Origin: Fomitopsis serialis
Taxonomy: Eukaryota > Basidiomycota > Agaricomycetes > Polyporales > Fomitopsidaceae
Length of the DNA: 64,000 nucleotides
Assembly: GCF_022376445.1 (NCBI RefSeq)
Contig: NW_025954986.1
Span: 372,001 to 436,000 of the forward strand
Direction: 5' to 3'
Part shown: positions 1 to 12,430 of the stretch, in pieces
Numbering within the stretch: position 1 is the stretch's first letter
Layout of the letters: every line of letters begins with the position of its first letter
Translations under genes and position numbers: made by a program
The notes under the pieces: model-generated
What the model saw: the letters and a program-made list of their open reading frames with translations, nothing else
Databases searched by the model: none
What the model was told of the DNA's origin: nothing

Positions 1-1193
1 CCGCCTTCACCGTCGTGCTCGCCGGCGCCTCCTCTCCCCTCCTTGCTCGCCGCCTCCACCGCCGCGCTCGCTACTCGCCCCGCCCGTCGTCCCTGTCCTA
101 CCCCAGCTCACGGCCACTATCCGGCGCTCGCAACATCGTGCCAGCTCATCGCCGCCACCGTCGTCATCCTCGCTGGCGCCTTCTCTCTCCCTCGCGTGCT
201 CACTGCCCCTGGCACCGTGCTCGCTGTGCTGGCCTCTCCCTAGCCTGGTGCCACGTGTGCCACTGTACTCGGTCCCCCATCGTCGTGTCAGCTCGTAGCC
301 CCCGGCGTCGTCGTGCCAGCTCGTTGCCGCCGCCGCCGTCGTGCTCGCCCGTCGTTGTTGGAGCACAGCACGCATGATCGACAGGAGGCATATAGGGCCA
401 ACGAATAGAAGGCGAGTGCGTGGGTGTGAAGGGCTGGCATCGAGCAACGGTGAGTGCAGACGCACCCGAGCGAGCAAACTGACTGTGACCACAGGACGCG
501 GCGACGTGCACCACAACACGCGCGTGGACCGCGAGCACGCAGGATTAATGTCCTGCATACAAACGTAGCTGACGGGCGGACCGTGGACACGGACGCGAGG
601 GTTGCCAAGTGAGCAGGCGGGCAGGCAGGCGGACGGGCGAGAAGGCGGACAGGCGAGCAGGCGGACGGGCGAGAAGGCGAACTGGTGTGCAGGCAGACAG
701 GCAGACGGGCGGATAGGTGAGCAAACGGACATGTTGGGGATTGAACACACAGGTAGGAGATCGAGCAGACGGGCAAGTGGGCAGGCGACGGCACATGCCC
801 ACCGCGAGCGTGCTGGGCAAATGCCCGGCACGCAGACGCACCCGAGAAGTGCAGACACAGGCACGCGAGCAGATGAAGAGCAGGAAGGCAGATGGATGAG
901 CGGCGGGTGGACGAGCGGGAGGGCGGATGGACAAGCGGGCGGGCGGACGAACGGGCGGGTGACGGGTGGATGAACGGGCGGGTGGATGAACGGGCAGGTA
1001 GACGAACGGGTGGGTGGGCGAACGGGCGGGTGGGCGAGCGGGCGGGTGGGCGAGCGGGCGGGTGGGCGAACGGGCGGGTGGACGAGCAGGCGGAAAAGTG
1101 GTGGGTGGGCAAGGAGGCGGGAGGGCGAGAGGGCGAGAGGGCGAGCAATTGGGCACAGAGCGCGGACCAGTACCTCACGCACGGCGATCGCGA

Positions 1194-1219
1194 GCGTGCG
1201 GGGCAAATGCCCCGCACGC
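1194..1219. repeat. Palindrome of the covarying family (inside copy A)
   Basis: A perfect inverted repeat with arms GCGTGCGGGGCA and TGCCCCGCACGC around a 2-nt loop. Relatives in this element lie at about 540-557 (arms GCAGGA/TCCTGC), 809-830 (GTGCTGGGCA, one G-T pair) and 2219-2244 (GTGCTGGGC/GCCCAGCAC), with mirror copies in copy B. In the reading orientation of these modules the palindrome is usually followed by a TCGCGGT-like motif. Confidence 0.8.
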
Positions 1220-3333
1220 AAACACGGCCGATGAACTGAAGGCGGGCGCGTGGGCAAAGAGCGGATGACCGCGGCGATGCGCAGAGCAGGGGTGCGCGCA
1301 ACGCGCCGTCCGTGAGCACACAGGGCGACTGCCCTATTGTAGTACAGGGACTTCGCACTGCGACGAGAGGATGGTATTATAGGGCTTGTAGGGTCGTAGG
1401 GTGTCATATTCATACTGTAGATACAGGAGCTTTGTTGTACATAGGGATTCGAGAGACATTGAGTACAAAGGATATCTGACACCAAAAGCGTGAGGTCCGA
1501 GCGATTGTGTGGCAATTGCGTCAAAGCAAATGTAATGTCAAAGCGTGCGGCACACTGTCTTGGCCCGACAACTCAATATGCCCTGCTGCACGCATACACG
1601 TTTGTACGGAGAGATCTAGTAATGATGGTAAGAACATGTTGTATAGATATACAGAGTTACCGCGGCCATACTGTCCGAAGCGGATGATTCACGAATCACA
1701 ACTCAGAGAACCAGTACACTAGTATAGGTAGATATCCCTGCCATACACGAGAATGGCTCATGTGTTATACTGCACCTCATGTGCTGTATACTTTCAGCAG
1801 AAGTCACCGAACATGTATCTAATTCCTATCGTAGCATAAAGGACGTTCATACAAAGTGCGAAACGGCCAGAACCCAAGTCGCCGATATGTTGCAGGTCTA
1901 AGTAGGACCTTTAAACACATTGTGATTGGCCAGGAATGGCCCGAGCACATCGGGGTTGCCCAATTTGGTGAGGTTCTCTGAGTAGTGGTTCGTGAATGGT
2001 CCACTTCATACGGATTGGTCGCGATCACTAGGTCTGTACATATATACAATATGTTTCTACTACTCATACTAGATCTCCATTCAATACTTCGTCTGCGTGC
2101 AGGGGCGACTGGCAGTTGCCCTGTGCACTCCGTCGTGATCGGCGTGTCGTACGCGCCCCTGGTCTGCCCGCCGTCGCGGTCACCCATTTCTCGCTCACTT
2201 CCGTTCGTCGGATGCGCTTGCGTGCTGGGCATTTGCCCAGCACACTCGCGGTCACCGTGCGTGTAGTGCTCATCTACGTTGTGAGTCTGGGCCTGCCCAC
2301 TTTCCTTCTCACTCATTGATCCTCTCGCCCACCTGCGCCCTCGCTCGCTCGCCCATCCACCCGCTTTCCCGCGTACTTCTGGTCTGCTTGCCTCCTTGCT
2401 CGCTCGTCTCCTCACCTGCTCATCCGCCCTCCTGCTTGTCTGCCCTCCTGCTTGTCTGCCCGCCGGCTCATTCGCCTGCCCACCAGCTCGTCCGCCTGCC
2501 CTGCCGCTCATCCTCTCGCTCGTGGCTCGTCCGCAAGCCCTCCCACTTGTCCACACACTCGCCTACCTGCGCGCCTGTTCGCCCGCCTGCGAGCGCATTC
2601 TTCGGCTGCGTCTGCGCGCTGGGCATTCGCCCAAAGCGCAGCGCACTCGCGGTGGGCGTGTGCTGTTGCCTGCCCACTTCCCTGTCTGCTCGGTCTCCTA
2701 CCTGTCCGCTCACTCACCCGTTCACTCGCCCGCCCATCCGCCTTCCCACCCGTCTACCTTCCCGCCCGCCTGCTGACCCGGTCGCCATCACACCCGTGTC
2801 CGCAGTCCGCCCGTCGGCTGCGTTTGCACGCGGGGCGTTAGCCCTGCGCGCTCGCGGTCGACGCACATATTGCGGTGCACGTCGCCGCGTCCTGTGGCCA
2901 TGGTCAGCATGCTCACTCATGTGCACCTGCACTCACCGTTGCTCGCCGATGCCCGTGCTTCACACATGCACCCGCCGACCATTCATTGGCCATGTCATGC
3001 TAGCTGTCCATCGTGCGCGCTGTCCTGCAACGATGACGGGCGAGCACGACGACGGCGGCGGCAATGGGCTGACGCGGCGATGGGGGCGCCCGGTAGTGCA
3101 GCATACGTGGCACGCCGCACCAGCCTGGGGAGAGGTGATCACAGCGAGTGCTATGCCAAGGGCAGTGAGTAAGCGAAGGGGAGGCGGCGGCGAGGATGAT
3201 GACGGCAGCGGTGGCGGCGGCGATGAGCTGGCATGACGACGACAGCGACGGCGATGAGCTGGCACCAGCCACACCACGACGGGGAGCGCCGGGCATGGCG
3301 ACCGCCAATGTGCATGGCCAGGAGCTGGGGTAG

Positions 3334-3881
3334 GACGGGCGGGGCGAGTAGCGAGCGCGGCGGTGGAGGCGGCGAGCAAGGAGGGGAGAGGAGGCGCCGG
3401 CGAGCACGACGGTGAAGGCGGTGAGCAAGGAGGGGGGAGGCGCCGGTGCGCACGGGCCAGCGAACACGCTGCGGAGCGCCGGGGCCCCGATCCGGGATCA
3501 CGCGGGAAGACCGAGATGGGCAGTCACGTGTGTGCTGTCCATAACGGGAAAGAGGGCGGGTGGCGGGAGCGCGCTGACGGCGAGCGCGCCTGATGATGTG
3601 GCGAGGCCGGAGGCACTGCCATATCCGGCGAGGAACCATACGGGACGTCCATCACGGGACCCGATGGCATCGGGCGCCCTGCCTCGCTGGCAGGGGCCAA
3701 GCGCTCGCACGGGACGTACCCGGAATAGCCGGATGGCCCGGGGACTCGTTTGATAAGTCCCAGGTTTAACGCGCTGTTTAACGCAGTGTAAGGCGATCGC
3801 GGTGGATGAAGCCTAACTAGGGCGCTCACGTGGTATCATGTGTCAGGCCTAATTGATGGGGTAGTGTGGGAACCGCAGGTG
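3334..3881. repeat. Right terminal inverted repeat of copy A
   Basis: Matches 7686-8233 in the same orientation and 3933-4480 as reverse complement. It ends ...CCGCAGGTG at 3881, followed by GTTTCTTA, the presumed right copy of an 8-bp target duplication whose partner lies outside the window. Confidence 0.85.
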
Positions 3882-3932
3882 GTTTCTTACCACTGCTAGT
3901 GTCACGCGTCACGATACATTGGTTGTTAAAAA
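3882..3932. other. 51-bp spacer between the two head-to-head elements
   Basis: This is the only non-repeated DNA between the arms of the giant palindrome. It starts with GTTTCTTA (putative duplication of copy A) and ends with GTTAAAAA (duplication of copy B). The sequence after copy B (from 8234) presumably continues the same ancestral locus. Confidence 0.75.
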
Positions 3933-4480
3933 CACCTGCGGTTCCCACACTACCCCATCAATTAGGCCTGACACATGATACCACGTGAGCGCCCTAGTTA
4001 GGCTTCATCCACCGCGATCGCCTTACACTGCGTTAAACAGCGCGTTAAACCTGGGACTTATCAAACGAGTCCCCGGGCCATCCGGCTATTCCGGGTACGT
4101 CCCGTGCGAGCGCTTGGCCCCTGCCAGCGAGGCAGGGCGCCCGATGCCATCGGGTCCCGTGATGGACGTCCCGTATGGTTCCTCGCCGGATATGGCAGTG
4201 CCTCCGGCCTCGCCACATCATCAGGCGCGCTCGCCGTCAGCGCGCTCCCGCCACCCGCCCTCTTTCCCGTTATGGACAGCACACACGTGACTGCCCATCT
4301 CGGTCTTCCCGCGTGATCCCGGATCGGGGCCCCGGCGCTCCGCAGCGTGTTCGCTGGCCCGTGCGCACCGGCGCCTCCCCCCTCCTTGCTCACCGCCTTC
4401 ACCGTCGTGCTCGCCGGCGCCTCCTCTCCCCTCCTTGCTCGCCGCCTCCACCGCCGCGCTCGCTACTCGCCCCGCCCGTC
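3933..4480. repeat. Left terminal inverted repeat of copy B
   Basis: Pairs with 7686-8233: position x matches 12166 minus x on the other strand. The match breaks at about 4480, where the right repeat has a short insertion, then resumes briefly with CTACCCCAGCTC. Confidence 0.88.
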
Positions 4481-7400
4481 CTACCCCAGCTCCTGGCCAT
4501 GCACATTGGCGGTCGCCATGCCCGGCGCTCCCCGTCGTGGTGTGGCTGGTGCCAGCTCATCGCCGTCGCTGTCGTCGTCATGCCAGCTCATCGCCGCCGC
4601 CACCGCTGCCGTCATCATCCTCGCCGCCGCCTCCCCTTCGCTTACTCACTGCCCTTGGCATAGCACTCGCTGTGATCACCTCTCCCCAGGCTGGTGCGGC
4701 GTGCCACGTATGCTGCACTACCGGGCGCCCCCATCGCCGCGTCAGCCCATTGCCGCCGCCGTCGTCGTGCTCGCCCGTCATCGTTGCAGGACAGCGCGCA
4801 CGATGGACAGCTAGCATGACATGGCCAATGAATGGTCGGCGGGTGCATGTGTGAAGCACGGGCATCGGCGAGCAACGGTGAGTGCAGGTGCACATGAGTG
4901 AGCATGCTGACCATGGCCACAGGACGCGGCGACGTGCACCGCAATATGTGCGTCGACCGCGAGCGCGCAGGGCTAACGCCCCGCGTGCAAACGCAGCCGA
5001 CGGGCGGACTGCGGACACGGGTGTGATGGCGACCGGGTCAGCAGGCGGGCGGGAAGGTAGACGGGTGGGAAGGCGGATGGGCGGGCGAGTGAACGGGTGA
5101 GTGAGCGGACAGGTAGGAGACCGAGCAGACAGGGAAGTGGGCAGGCAACAGCACACGCCCACCGCGAGTGCGCTGCGCTTTGGGCGAATGCCCAGCGCGC
5201 AGACGCAGCCGAAGAATGCGCTCGCAGGCGGGCGAACAGGCGCGCAGGTAGGCGAGTGTGTGGACAAGTGGGAGGGCTTGCGGACGAGCCACGAGCGAGA
5301 GGATGAGCGGCAGGGCAGGCGGACGAGCTGGTGGGCAGGCGAATGAGCCGGCGGGCAGACAAGCAGGAGGGCAGACAAGCAGGAGGGCGGATGAGCAGGT
5401 GAGGAGACGAGCGAGCAAGGAGGCAAGCAGACCAGAAGTACGCGGGAAAGCGGGTGGATGGGCGAGCGAGCGAGGGCGCAGGTGGGCGAGAGGATCAATG
5501 AGTGAGAAGGAAAGTGGGCAGGCCCAGACTCACAACGTAGATGAGCACTACACGCACGGTGACCGCGAGTGTGCTGGGCAAATGCCCAGCACGCAAGCGC
5601 ATCCGACGAACGGAAGTGAGCGAGAAATGGGTGACCGCGACGGCGGGCAGACCAGGGGCGCGTACGACACGCCGATCACGACGGAGTGCACAGGGCAACT
5701 GCCAGTCGCCCCTGCACGCAGACGAAGTATTGAATGGAGATCTAGTATGAGTAGTAGAAACATATTGTATATATGTACAGACCTAGTGATCGCGACCAAT
5801 CCGTATGAAGTGGACCATTCACGAACCACTACTCAGAGAACCTCACCAAATTGGGCAACCCCGATGTGCTCGGGCCATTCCTGGCCAATCACAATGTGTT
5901 TAAAGGTCCTACTTAGACCTGCAACATATCGGCGACTTGGGTTCTGGCCGTTTCGCACTTTGTATGAACGTCCTTTATGCTACGATAGGAATTAGATACA
6001 TGTTCGGTGACTTCTGCTGAAAGTATACAGCACATGAGGTGCAGTATAACACATGAGCCATTCTCGTGTATGGCAGGGATATCTACCTATACTAGTGTAC
6101 TGGTTCTCTGAGTTGTGATTCGTGAATCATCCGCTTCGGACAGTATGGCCGCGGTAACTCTGTATATCTATACAACATGTTCTTACCATCATTACTAGAT
6201 CTCTCCGTACAAACGTGTATGCGTGCAGCAGGGCATATTGAGTTGTCGGGCCAAGACAGTGTGCCGCACGCTTTGACATTACATTTGCTTTGACGCAATT
6301 GCCACACAATCGCTCGGACCTCACGCTTTTGGTGTCAGATATCCTTTGTACTCAATGTCTCTCGAATCCCTATGTACAACAAAGCTCCTGTATCTACAGT
6401 ATGAATATGACACCCTACGACCCTACAAGCCCTATAATACCATCCTCTCGTCGCAGTGCGAAGTCCCTGTACTACAATAGGGCAGTCGCCCTGTGTGCTC
6501 ACGGACGGCGCGTTGCGCGCACCCCTGCTCTGCGCATCGCCGCGGTCATCCGCTCTTTGCCCACGCGCCCGCCTTCAGTTCATCGGCCGTGTTTGCGTGC
6601 GGGGCATTTGCCCCGCACGCTCGCGATCGCCGTGCGTGAGGTACTGGTCCGCGCTCTGTGCCCAATTGCTCGCCCTCTCGCCCTCTCGCCCTCCCGCCTC
6701 CTTGCCCACCCACCACTTTTCCGCCTGCTCGTCCACCCGCCCGTTCGCCCACCCGCCCGCTCGCCCACCCGCCCGCTCGCCCACCCGCCCGTTCGCCCAC
6801 CCACCCGTTCGTCTACCTGCCCGTTCATCCACCCGCCCGTTCATCCACCCGTCACCCGCCCGTTCGTCCGCCCGCCCGCTTGTCCATCCGCCCTCCCGCT
6901 CGTCCACCCGCCGCTCATCCATCTGCCTTCCTGCTCTTCATCTGCTCGCGTGCCTGTGTCTGCACTTCTCGGGTGCGTCTGCGTGCCGGGCATTTGCCCA
7001 GCACGCTCGCGGTGGGCATGTGCCGTCGCCTGCCCACTTGCCCGTCTGCTCGATCTCCTACCTGTGTGTTCAATCCCCAACATGTCCGTTTGCTCACCTA
7101 TCCGCCCGTCTGCCTGCTCGCCTGTCCGCCTTCTCGCCCGTCCGCCTGCCTGCCCGCCTGCTCACTTGGCAACCCTCGCGTCCGTGTCCACGGTCCGCCC
7201 GTCAGCTACGTTTGTATGCAGGACATTAATCCTGCGTGCTCGCGGTCCACGCGCGTGTTGTGGTGCACGTCGCCGCGTCCTGTGGTCACAGTCAGTTTGC
7301 TCGCTCGGGTGCGTCTGCACTCACCGTTGCTCGATGCCAGCCCTTCACACCCACGCACTCGCCTTCTATTCGTTGGCCCTATATGCCTCCTGTCGATCAT

Positions 7401-7685
7401 GCGTGCTGTGCTCCAACAACGACGGGCGAGCACGACGGCGGCGGCGGCAACGAGCTGGCACGACGACGCCGGGGGCTACGAGCTGACACGACGATGGGGG
7501 ACCGAGTACAGTGGCACACGTGGCACCAGGCTAGGGAGAGGCCAGCACAGCGAGCACGGTGCCAGGGGCAGTGAGCACGCGAGGGAGAGAGAAGGCGCCA
7601 GCGAGGATGACGACGGTGGCGGCGATGAGCTGGCACGATGTTGCGAGCGCCGGATAGTGGCCGTGAGCTGGGGTAGGACAGGGAC

Positions 7686-8233
7686 GACGGGCGGGGCGAG
7701 TAGCGAGCGCGGCGGTGGAGGCGGCGAGCAAGGAGGGGAGAGGAGGCGCCGGCGAGCACGACGGTGAAGGCGGTGAGCAAGGAGGGGGGAGGCGCCGGTG
7801 CGCACGGGCCAGCGAACACGCTGCGGAGCGCCGGGGCCCCGATCCGGGATCACGCGGGAAGACCGAGATGGGCAGTCACGTGTGTGCTGTCCATAACGGG
7901 AAAGAGGGCGGGTGGCGGGAGCGCGCTGACGGCGAGCGCGCCTGATGATGTGGCGAGGCCGGAGGCACTGCCATATCCGGCGAGGAACCATACGGGACGT
8001 CCATCACGGGACCCGATGGCATCGGGCGCCCTGCCTCGCTGGCAGGGGCCAAGCGCTCGCACGGGACGTACCCGGAATAGCCGGATGGCCCGGGGACTCG
8101 TTTGATAAGTCCCAGGTTTAACGCGCTGTTTAACGCAGTGTAAGGCGATCGCGGTGGATGAAGCCTAACTAGGGCGCTCACGTGGTATCATGTGTCAGGC
8201 CTAATTGATGGGGTAGTGTGGGAACCGCAGGTG
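7686..8233. repeat. Right terminal inverted repeat of copy B
   Basis: Reverse complement of 3933-4480. It is followed immediately by the right copy of the 8-bp duplication GTTAAAAA at 8234-8241. Confidence 0.88.
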
Positions 8234-8307
8234 GTTAAAAAAGAGTGGTACAATAGAGCTGTCACGGTCCGTCCCTATTCGTCCCGCAGCGCACGGCGGC
8301 CGCACTC

Positions 8308-8940
8308 TCATTCAGCGACTGGGAGGGCTTCGCACGCCCTACTAGCCTCTCTCCACAACTCGCCTGCGTCGTTATATGCCCAAATGTTCTCTTCATCGCC
8401 ACCACTCTGCAATGTTTGGTCCTCATCCCGGACCTCCGCTATGCCCACCTGAGTGCAGAACTGCTTCTCCGCGGCCCCCTCACCCGCCTCCGGTACTAGA
8501 TCGACACCCAGTGCTTGCTGGACAACGGCTCGCAAGGGCACGTCTGTGTCATCGGACGCCTCCTCAGCTCCGACATTCTCTTCTTCATCCACTTCCTCGG
8601 CAATAAGGTCCCTCAGCTTGCCGACCTTGCCCTCGATCTCGTCTCGGAGTGTTTTGTCCCGCCGCAAGTATTCGCGCCAGGCGGCCTTCGCTTTTCGACT
8701 TGTAATGCATTCTGCTGACAAGTTCCATTCTTTGACAGTGCACTTCTCCCAGGCTCGACGGATGATGGCCCTACCACTGGGTGTGTCGAAGAAGTCGTAG
8801 ATGTCAACCAGTGGTGCGACACTGGCATTTCGGAGAGTCTTGATTGACGTGGTGATCTTGACTTGTTCGGGGGTGAGTCCACTGTCCATCTGCTCGGAAT
8901 GGCTGTTCACAAGGAACTCGAGTGCGGCTTGACGGACATC
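8308..8940 (-). pseudogene. DDE transposase, C-terminal piece (third of three)
   Basis: Open minus-strand frame that ends at 8308. It continues in frame from the middle piece when the intervening insertion is removed: the junction reads His-Gln then Asp-Val-Arg-Gln. Motifs such as SGLTPEQVKITTSI and the Trp-Glu-Lys region form the helical tail that usually follows the last catalytic Asp in these fungal DDE proteins. The end is acidic and rich in Glu/Asp. No stop interrupts this piece, so the gene was probably intact until the insertion at about 8941-12430. The downstream flank runs directly into copy B of the long-TIR element. Confidence 0.7.
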
Positions 8941-9429
8941 AGGAAAAATGACAATCCCTAGGTCAGCCAATATAGGGGACATAGTCGGGATAGGCTCATT
9001 GCAATCCCCCCTGTGTATAGCATGCTTGTCGAATCCATAGTGATCTGTAGCATGTCATAGTAACACCATGGCCAACATAGAACAGCATAGTGTACAATAG
9101 AATGATAGTTATATAGGGCCATAAGCAAGCATACTGTGACATATACCATCATAGTAGACATCTCGAAGCATAGCACTAGTCGTACAGACTCGTACTGGTC
9201 GCTCACAGGTTTCGGCAGCTCATATGACAGAGAGAACATTAGAAGAAATTTATTAGATCACCAGATAGCACAGTAGTACAATTACGAAAATAAGTATCAT
9301 ATAGGTCAACCCGTGCTTGACCCATTCCCGTACCCACTCCGGGTACCAACCCGCCGTAGCACGTACAAGTTCCGCGCGGGTCTGCGCAGGTTGTACAGGT
9401 TGTGCAGGTCATGGTTGGTCGTGTACAGG

Positions 9430-10110
9430 GTGGGCAAGTGGGTAGGCGAGATCTGGCAGGCAGGTATGGGTGGGCAGGCGGGCGAGAGCGTACAGGCGGG
9501 CGAGAGCAGAAGGCGGGCGAGAGCAGACAAGCGGGCAAGAGCAGACAAGCGGGCAAGAGCAGACAAGCGGGCAAGAGCAGACAGGTGGGCGAGAGCAGAC
9601 ACGCAGGCGAGAGCAAATAGGTAGGCAAGAGTGGACACGCAGGCGAGAGCAGATGGGCAGGCGAGAAGGTGCGCATGAGAAGGCGAGAAGGCGAGCGGGG
9701 TGCAACACAGCCGTCCATGTTGCCGCAATGGCGGGTGTCCTACGTACACAATTAGAGGCACGCGCATCTCGACATGCATCTTGTCATAGTGGTAAGTCAT
9801 AGCGGCGGGCGAGTTCCTCGAAGTGGTTGTCGAACTTGTGGACGGCAGGCTGGCGGAAAATAGCAGGTGAACAGGCGGGAGAGGCGAGGACGAGTGGGCC
9901 GGCTGATAGTCGAGCTAGCAAGAGCACGAAGTCGGCCGCGGGCGGGCGAGAGGGCAGGCGGGCGAGAGCGAGAGCGAGAGGGTGGGCGAACAGCAAAGCG
10001 AGCGGTTGGGCAAGCAGACGAGGGGGAGAGTGAGCAAGCGAGGGGACGAGGGCGCGAGCAAGCGGACGAGTCGAGCGCACGTGGAATGCATGGGGGGCTT
10101 CGTCCGGTGC
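9430..10110. repeat. GC-rich minisatellite tract inside the insertion
   Basis: Runs of GCGGGCGAGAGC-type units. A clear tandem block lies at 9522-9575 with three adjacent 18-bp copies of AGCAGACAAGCGGGCAAG. All frames in the tract give low-complexity strings on both strands, so I call no gene. The composition matches the tract at 47.95-49.19 kb. Confidence 0.8.
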
Positions 10111-10354
10111 AGGGGTAGTTGATGTTGCACTTGTTGGTGAGCTGGGAGAAGACGGGAGGCGGGGCGGAGATGTCCGTGGGGGCGTTGCGACGAGGGAGAG
10201 CGCTTGCGGGGGCGGTGTGGAAGCGGGCGCGAGATGCGGAGAGGATGACCGAGGTCGAGTGGTAGGCGAGGTGGGTTGACTGGATGACGGTCGACTGTTT
10301 GGCACAGATAGAGGCGTAAGACAGTACCCGAGGAGTGCCATCGCTGGCAGTGGC

Positions 10355-10624
10355 TCAACTAGATGTAGCCCGACTGTTTGAGGCCGAGGGTTGCGCAGAG
10401 CCGTTGGAAAGATGGCGTGCGTCAGTGTAAGACGTCTTTGACGAGCGCGCCTGACTTGACGGGGGCCGCTCGGCGTAGGCAAGCTGGACGGAGCCGTTAG
10501 AGACGACGGACCGCCGTGCCTTTTCGACGACGCTCGCCCGCTTGAAGGTGTCCTGCCCGAAGTAAGCGCTGTCCTCGACCGGCCTATTCCACCGTGGTGT
10601 CGTGCTCCTGCGGTCGACACCCAA
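10355..10624 (-). other. Gene-like ORF fragment in the insertion
   Basis: An 89-residue minus-strand frame (start 10624) with balanced composition: VEDSAYFGQDTFKRASVVEKA followed by a Ser-rich tail. It differs from the Pro/Arg strings around it. It could be a piece of a host gene picked up by the element, or chance. I recognise no domain and see no supporting splice signals. Confidence 0.25.
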
Positions 10625-12430
10625 GACTGCGACGTCGACTGCTGCGTGACTTATACACAGCCCAGTGATCGAGTCGGGGCACTCACCTCAGGCTAGCGAG
10701 CCTCCACTGAGGCACATTGCGGCTGCGTGCCGTGCACCTCGCCTCAGTTGGGAGCGGGCCTGTCCGCATGTATTGAAGATATGCGGCAGGCAGGGAGCGG
10801 CCGCGAGGGAAGGGAGGTACTTAGAGTTGGAGGAGGAGCAGTGAGAGGTGTGTGACACCGTGTGTCGTGGCAGTGGTGGCTGCGGTCGGCATTCGCCGAA
10901 TTGAGCGCTTCGCACTTGCAGACGACGACGCACCTCTACCAGTTGCTCTCTCGCCCACCCGCTCAGCCATCTCCCGCCTGCTTTGTCGTCTCCCAAGTCC
11001 CAACCTACCCACCGAATGTCCAGATGCGGCTTATCTTGCGGTCCTCTTGCGCTTGATCACTCCATTGTGGCAACCTTTGGTCAAACACACGGCTCTGGCG
11101 ACACGCCCGCGCGACCCAGGACTCAAACGTGCGCGTAGAAGTCCTGCATCGAGCAAGAAAACTGGCGAACCACAAGGAATGCAGATGGAAGGACGAGAAG
11201 AAAGCGAGAAGAAGCAGGAAGATAATACGTGTAGTACGAATGGATAGAACGAGCTCGAAGGCTCAAAGTTCGAAGGTACGCCCCTACTGCCGGACACATC
11301 CCATTCATGGCTGCCTTGCTGGCCACGAAGACAGCTAATCCGTCACTCGGCACGACCTCTACGTCGTACCCGTCGCAACATACGGCAACACGCCAGACGC
11401 GCATCGCTGCACGTCTCACGTCTGGCGTGTTCCGTTAATTCACGAATTGTGACCAACGGTCATGCATTGCGTACGTCAAATCATGCGCCTGATGTACATG
11501 CCACTGACGAAAATAACGTCTCATCCCACGACGTGCGTACTTGCAGAAGCACCCGACGGGTCGATTGATTCCATACCCATGTGCGACGCGGCAACGGACT
11601 GTTGCCCATTCTTCCTCTATGGGTACGTCGAACCCGCTGCATCAGCAAGATCTGCCGTGCTGCTCATTTGATCCTGACCCTCGAGCACAGATGGCCTGGA
11701 GTCTGTCAACTGCAAGCTCAACGGGCACGACGCGGGCGAGCCCGACGCAGGTGGGCATGGCACGGGCGAGCGCGAGTTAAGCATGTATGCAAGCGCGACC
11801 AGGACAAGCACGACCAGGACGAGCGCGACGGGAGCAAACACAACGAGGACGAACACTAGCAGGGCAAACATGGCCAGGGCCAGTCAACACGTCCAGGACG
11901 CGTACGACGCTTGCGACGCCGTTCAAGTGCACGGAAATAGAGAGCTTGACGACCCTTGCCTGCAGGTACCGAGTCAAATTTGCAAGCTGACGGATCGGGA
12001 GTGTACACGCCCGTGTTTATGGAGACCGAGGATGTGTTGCCCTGATACAGAGTGCATAGTAAGCTCAAATGGTATATTGTCTACTATGTATAGCCTATGG
12101 CTCGTAGTTCCACGTCTGCCTGTAATTCTATAACTTCAGATTGCAGAATGAGTGTAAGCTTTGACTCTCGTAGCTTTGGTGATATTACAGTGCACCAATG
12201 AGTATCACCGCTATGCCGAATTTGTTTTTGCATCCTCGTCAATGGGTTGATATACACAACGGACTAAAGCTATTGACCCCTATGGCCCACTTACACCCGA
12301 CTACGCTGTACTATGGAGAACTATGGATTAACAAGTAGTCAATGCTGACGTCTACAGCCCTCTATAGCCCCTATGACACCTATCATGGCAATGTAATTTC
12401 AGTGGGTGCTATGGCCCCAAAAGCTTTTTC

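Larger units (their letters stand above)
1..3881. mobile_element. Long-TIR non-autonomous DNA element, copy A (left end outside window)
   Basis: This is the reverse complement of copy B (3933-8233) at close to full identity, so copy A is a second insertion of the same element in the opposite orientation. Its right end is a terminal inverted repeat at 3334-3881. Only the inner 88 bp or so of its left repeat are inside the window. By comparison with B, about 460 bp are missing on the left. Copy A keeps about 40 bp near 672-715 that copy B lacks. The interior is very GC-rich, made of runs such as GCCCGCTCGCCCACC. The long reading frames there are low-complexity Pro/Arg/Ser/Cys strings open on both strands, so I do not call them genes. 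No transposase is visible. Confidence 0.85.
3933..8233. mobile_element. Long-TIR non-autonomous DNA element, copy B (complete, 4.3 kb)
   Basis: Both ends read inward as CACCTGCGGTTCCCACAC. The terminal inverted repeats extend about 548 bp (3933-4480 and 7686-8233), where they diverge by an indel. The element is flanked by the 8-bp direct repeat GTTAAAAA (3925-3932 and 8234-8241), the expected target-site duplication. Eight-bp duplications are known from hAT, P, Merlin and Zisupton-type transposons. The very long inverted repeats are more like Mutator-type or foldback elements, so I leave the superfamily open. The interior carries GC-rich low-complexity sequence and several large palindromes, with no recognisable transposase. 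Confidence 0.88.
8941..12430. mobile_element. About 3.5-kb insertion splitting the transposase gene (second break)
   Basis: Transposase reading resumes exactly across this interval, so it is inserted DNA. Its outer ends read inward as AGGAAAAA on both sides. I find no certain target duplication, so the boundaries are good only to a few bases. The first and last 250-300 bp are AT-richer and dotted with CATAG/CTATG words in opposite orientation at the two ends, like subterminal binding motifs of hAT-type transposons. The interior holds GC-rich minisatellite sequence (about 9430-10110) and mixed sequence with no transposase. It is probably a non-autonomous element or a composite. Confidence 0.65.

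Noticed and set aside
7..1524. 505-codon open frame of Pro/Arg/Ser/His repeats, plus many overlapping long frames on both strands of copies A and B
   Set aside because: GC-rich tandem-like DNA without stops in any frame gives such strings. They are open on both strands and broken by the 40-bp difference between copies A and B.
3524..3829. 101-codon frame present three times in the terminal inverted repeats
   Set aside because: Its repetition only reflects the repeated TIR; no domain and no start context.
9784..10620. 278-codon Ser/Pro/Arg frame
   Set aside because: Composition-driven; an overlapping frame (10355-10624) looks more protein-like but is also unsupported.
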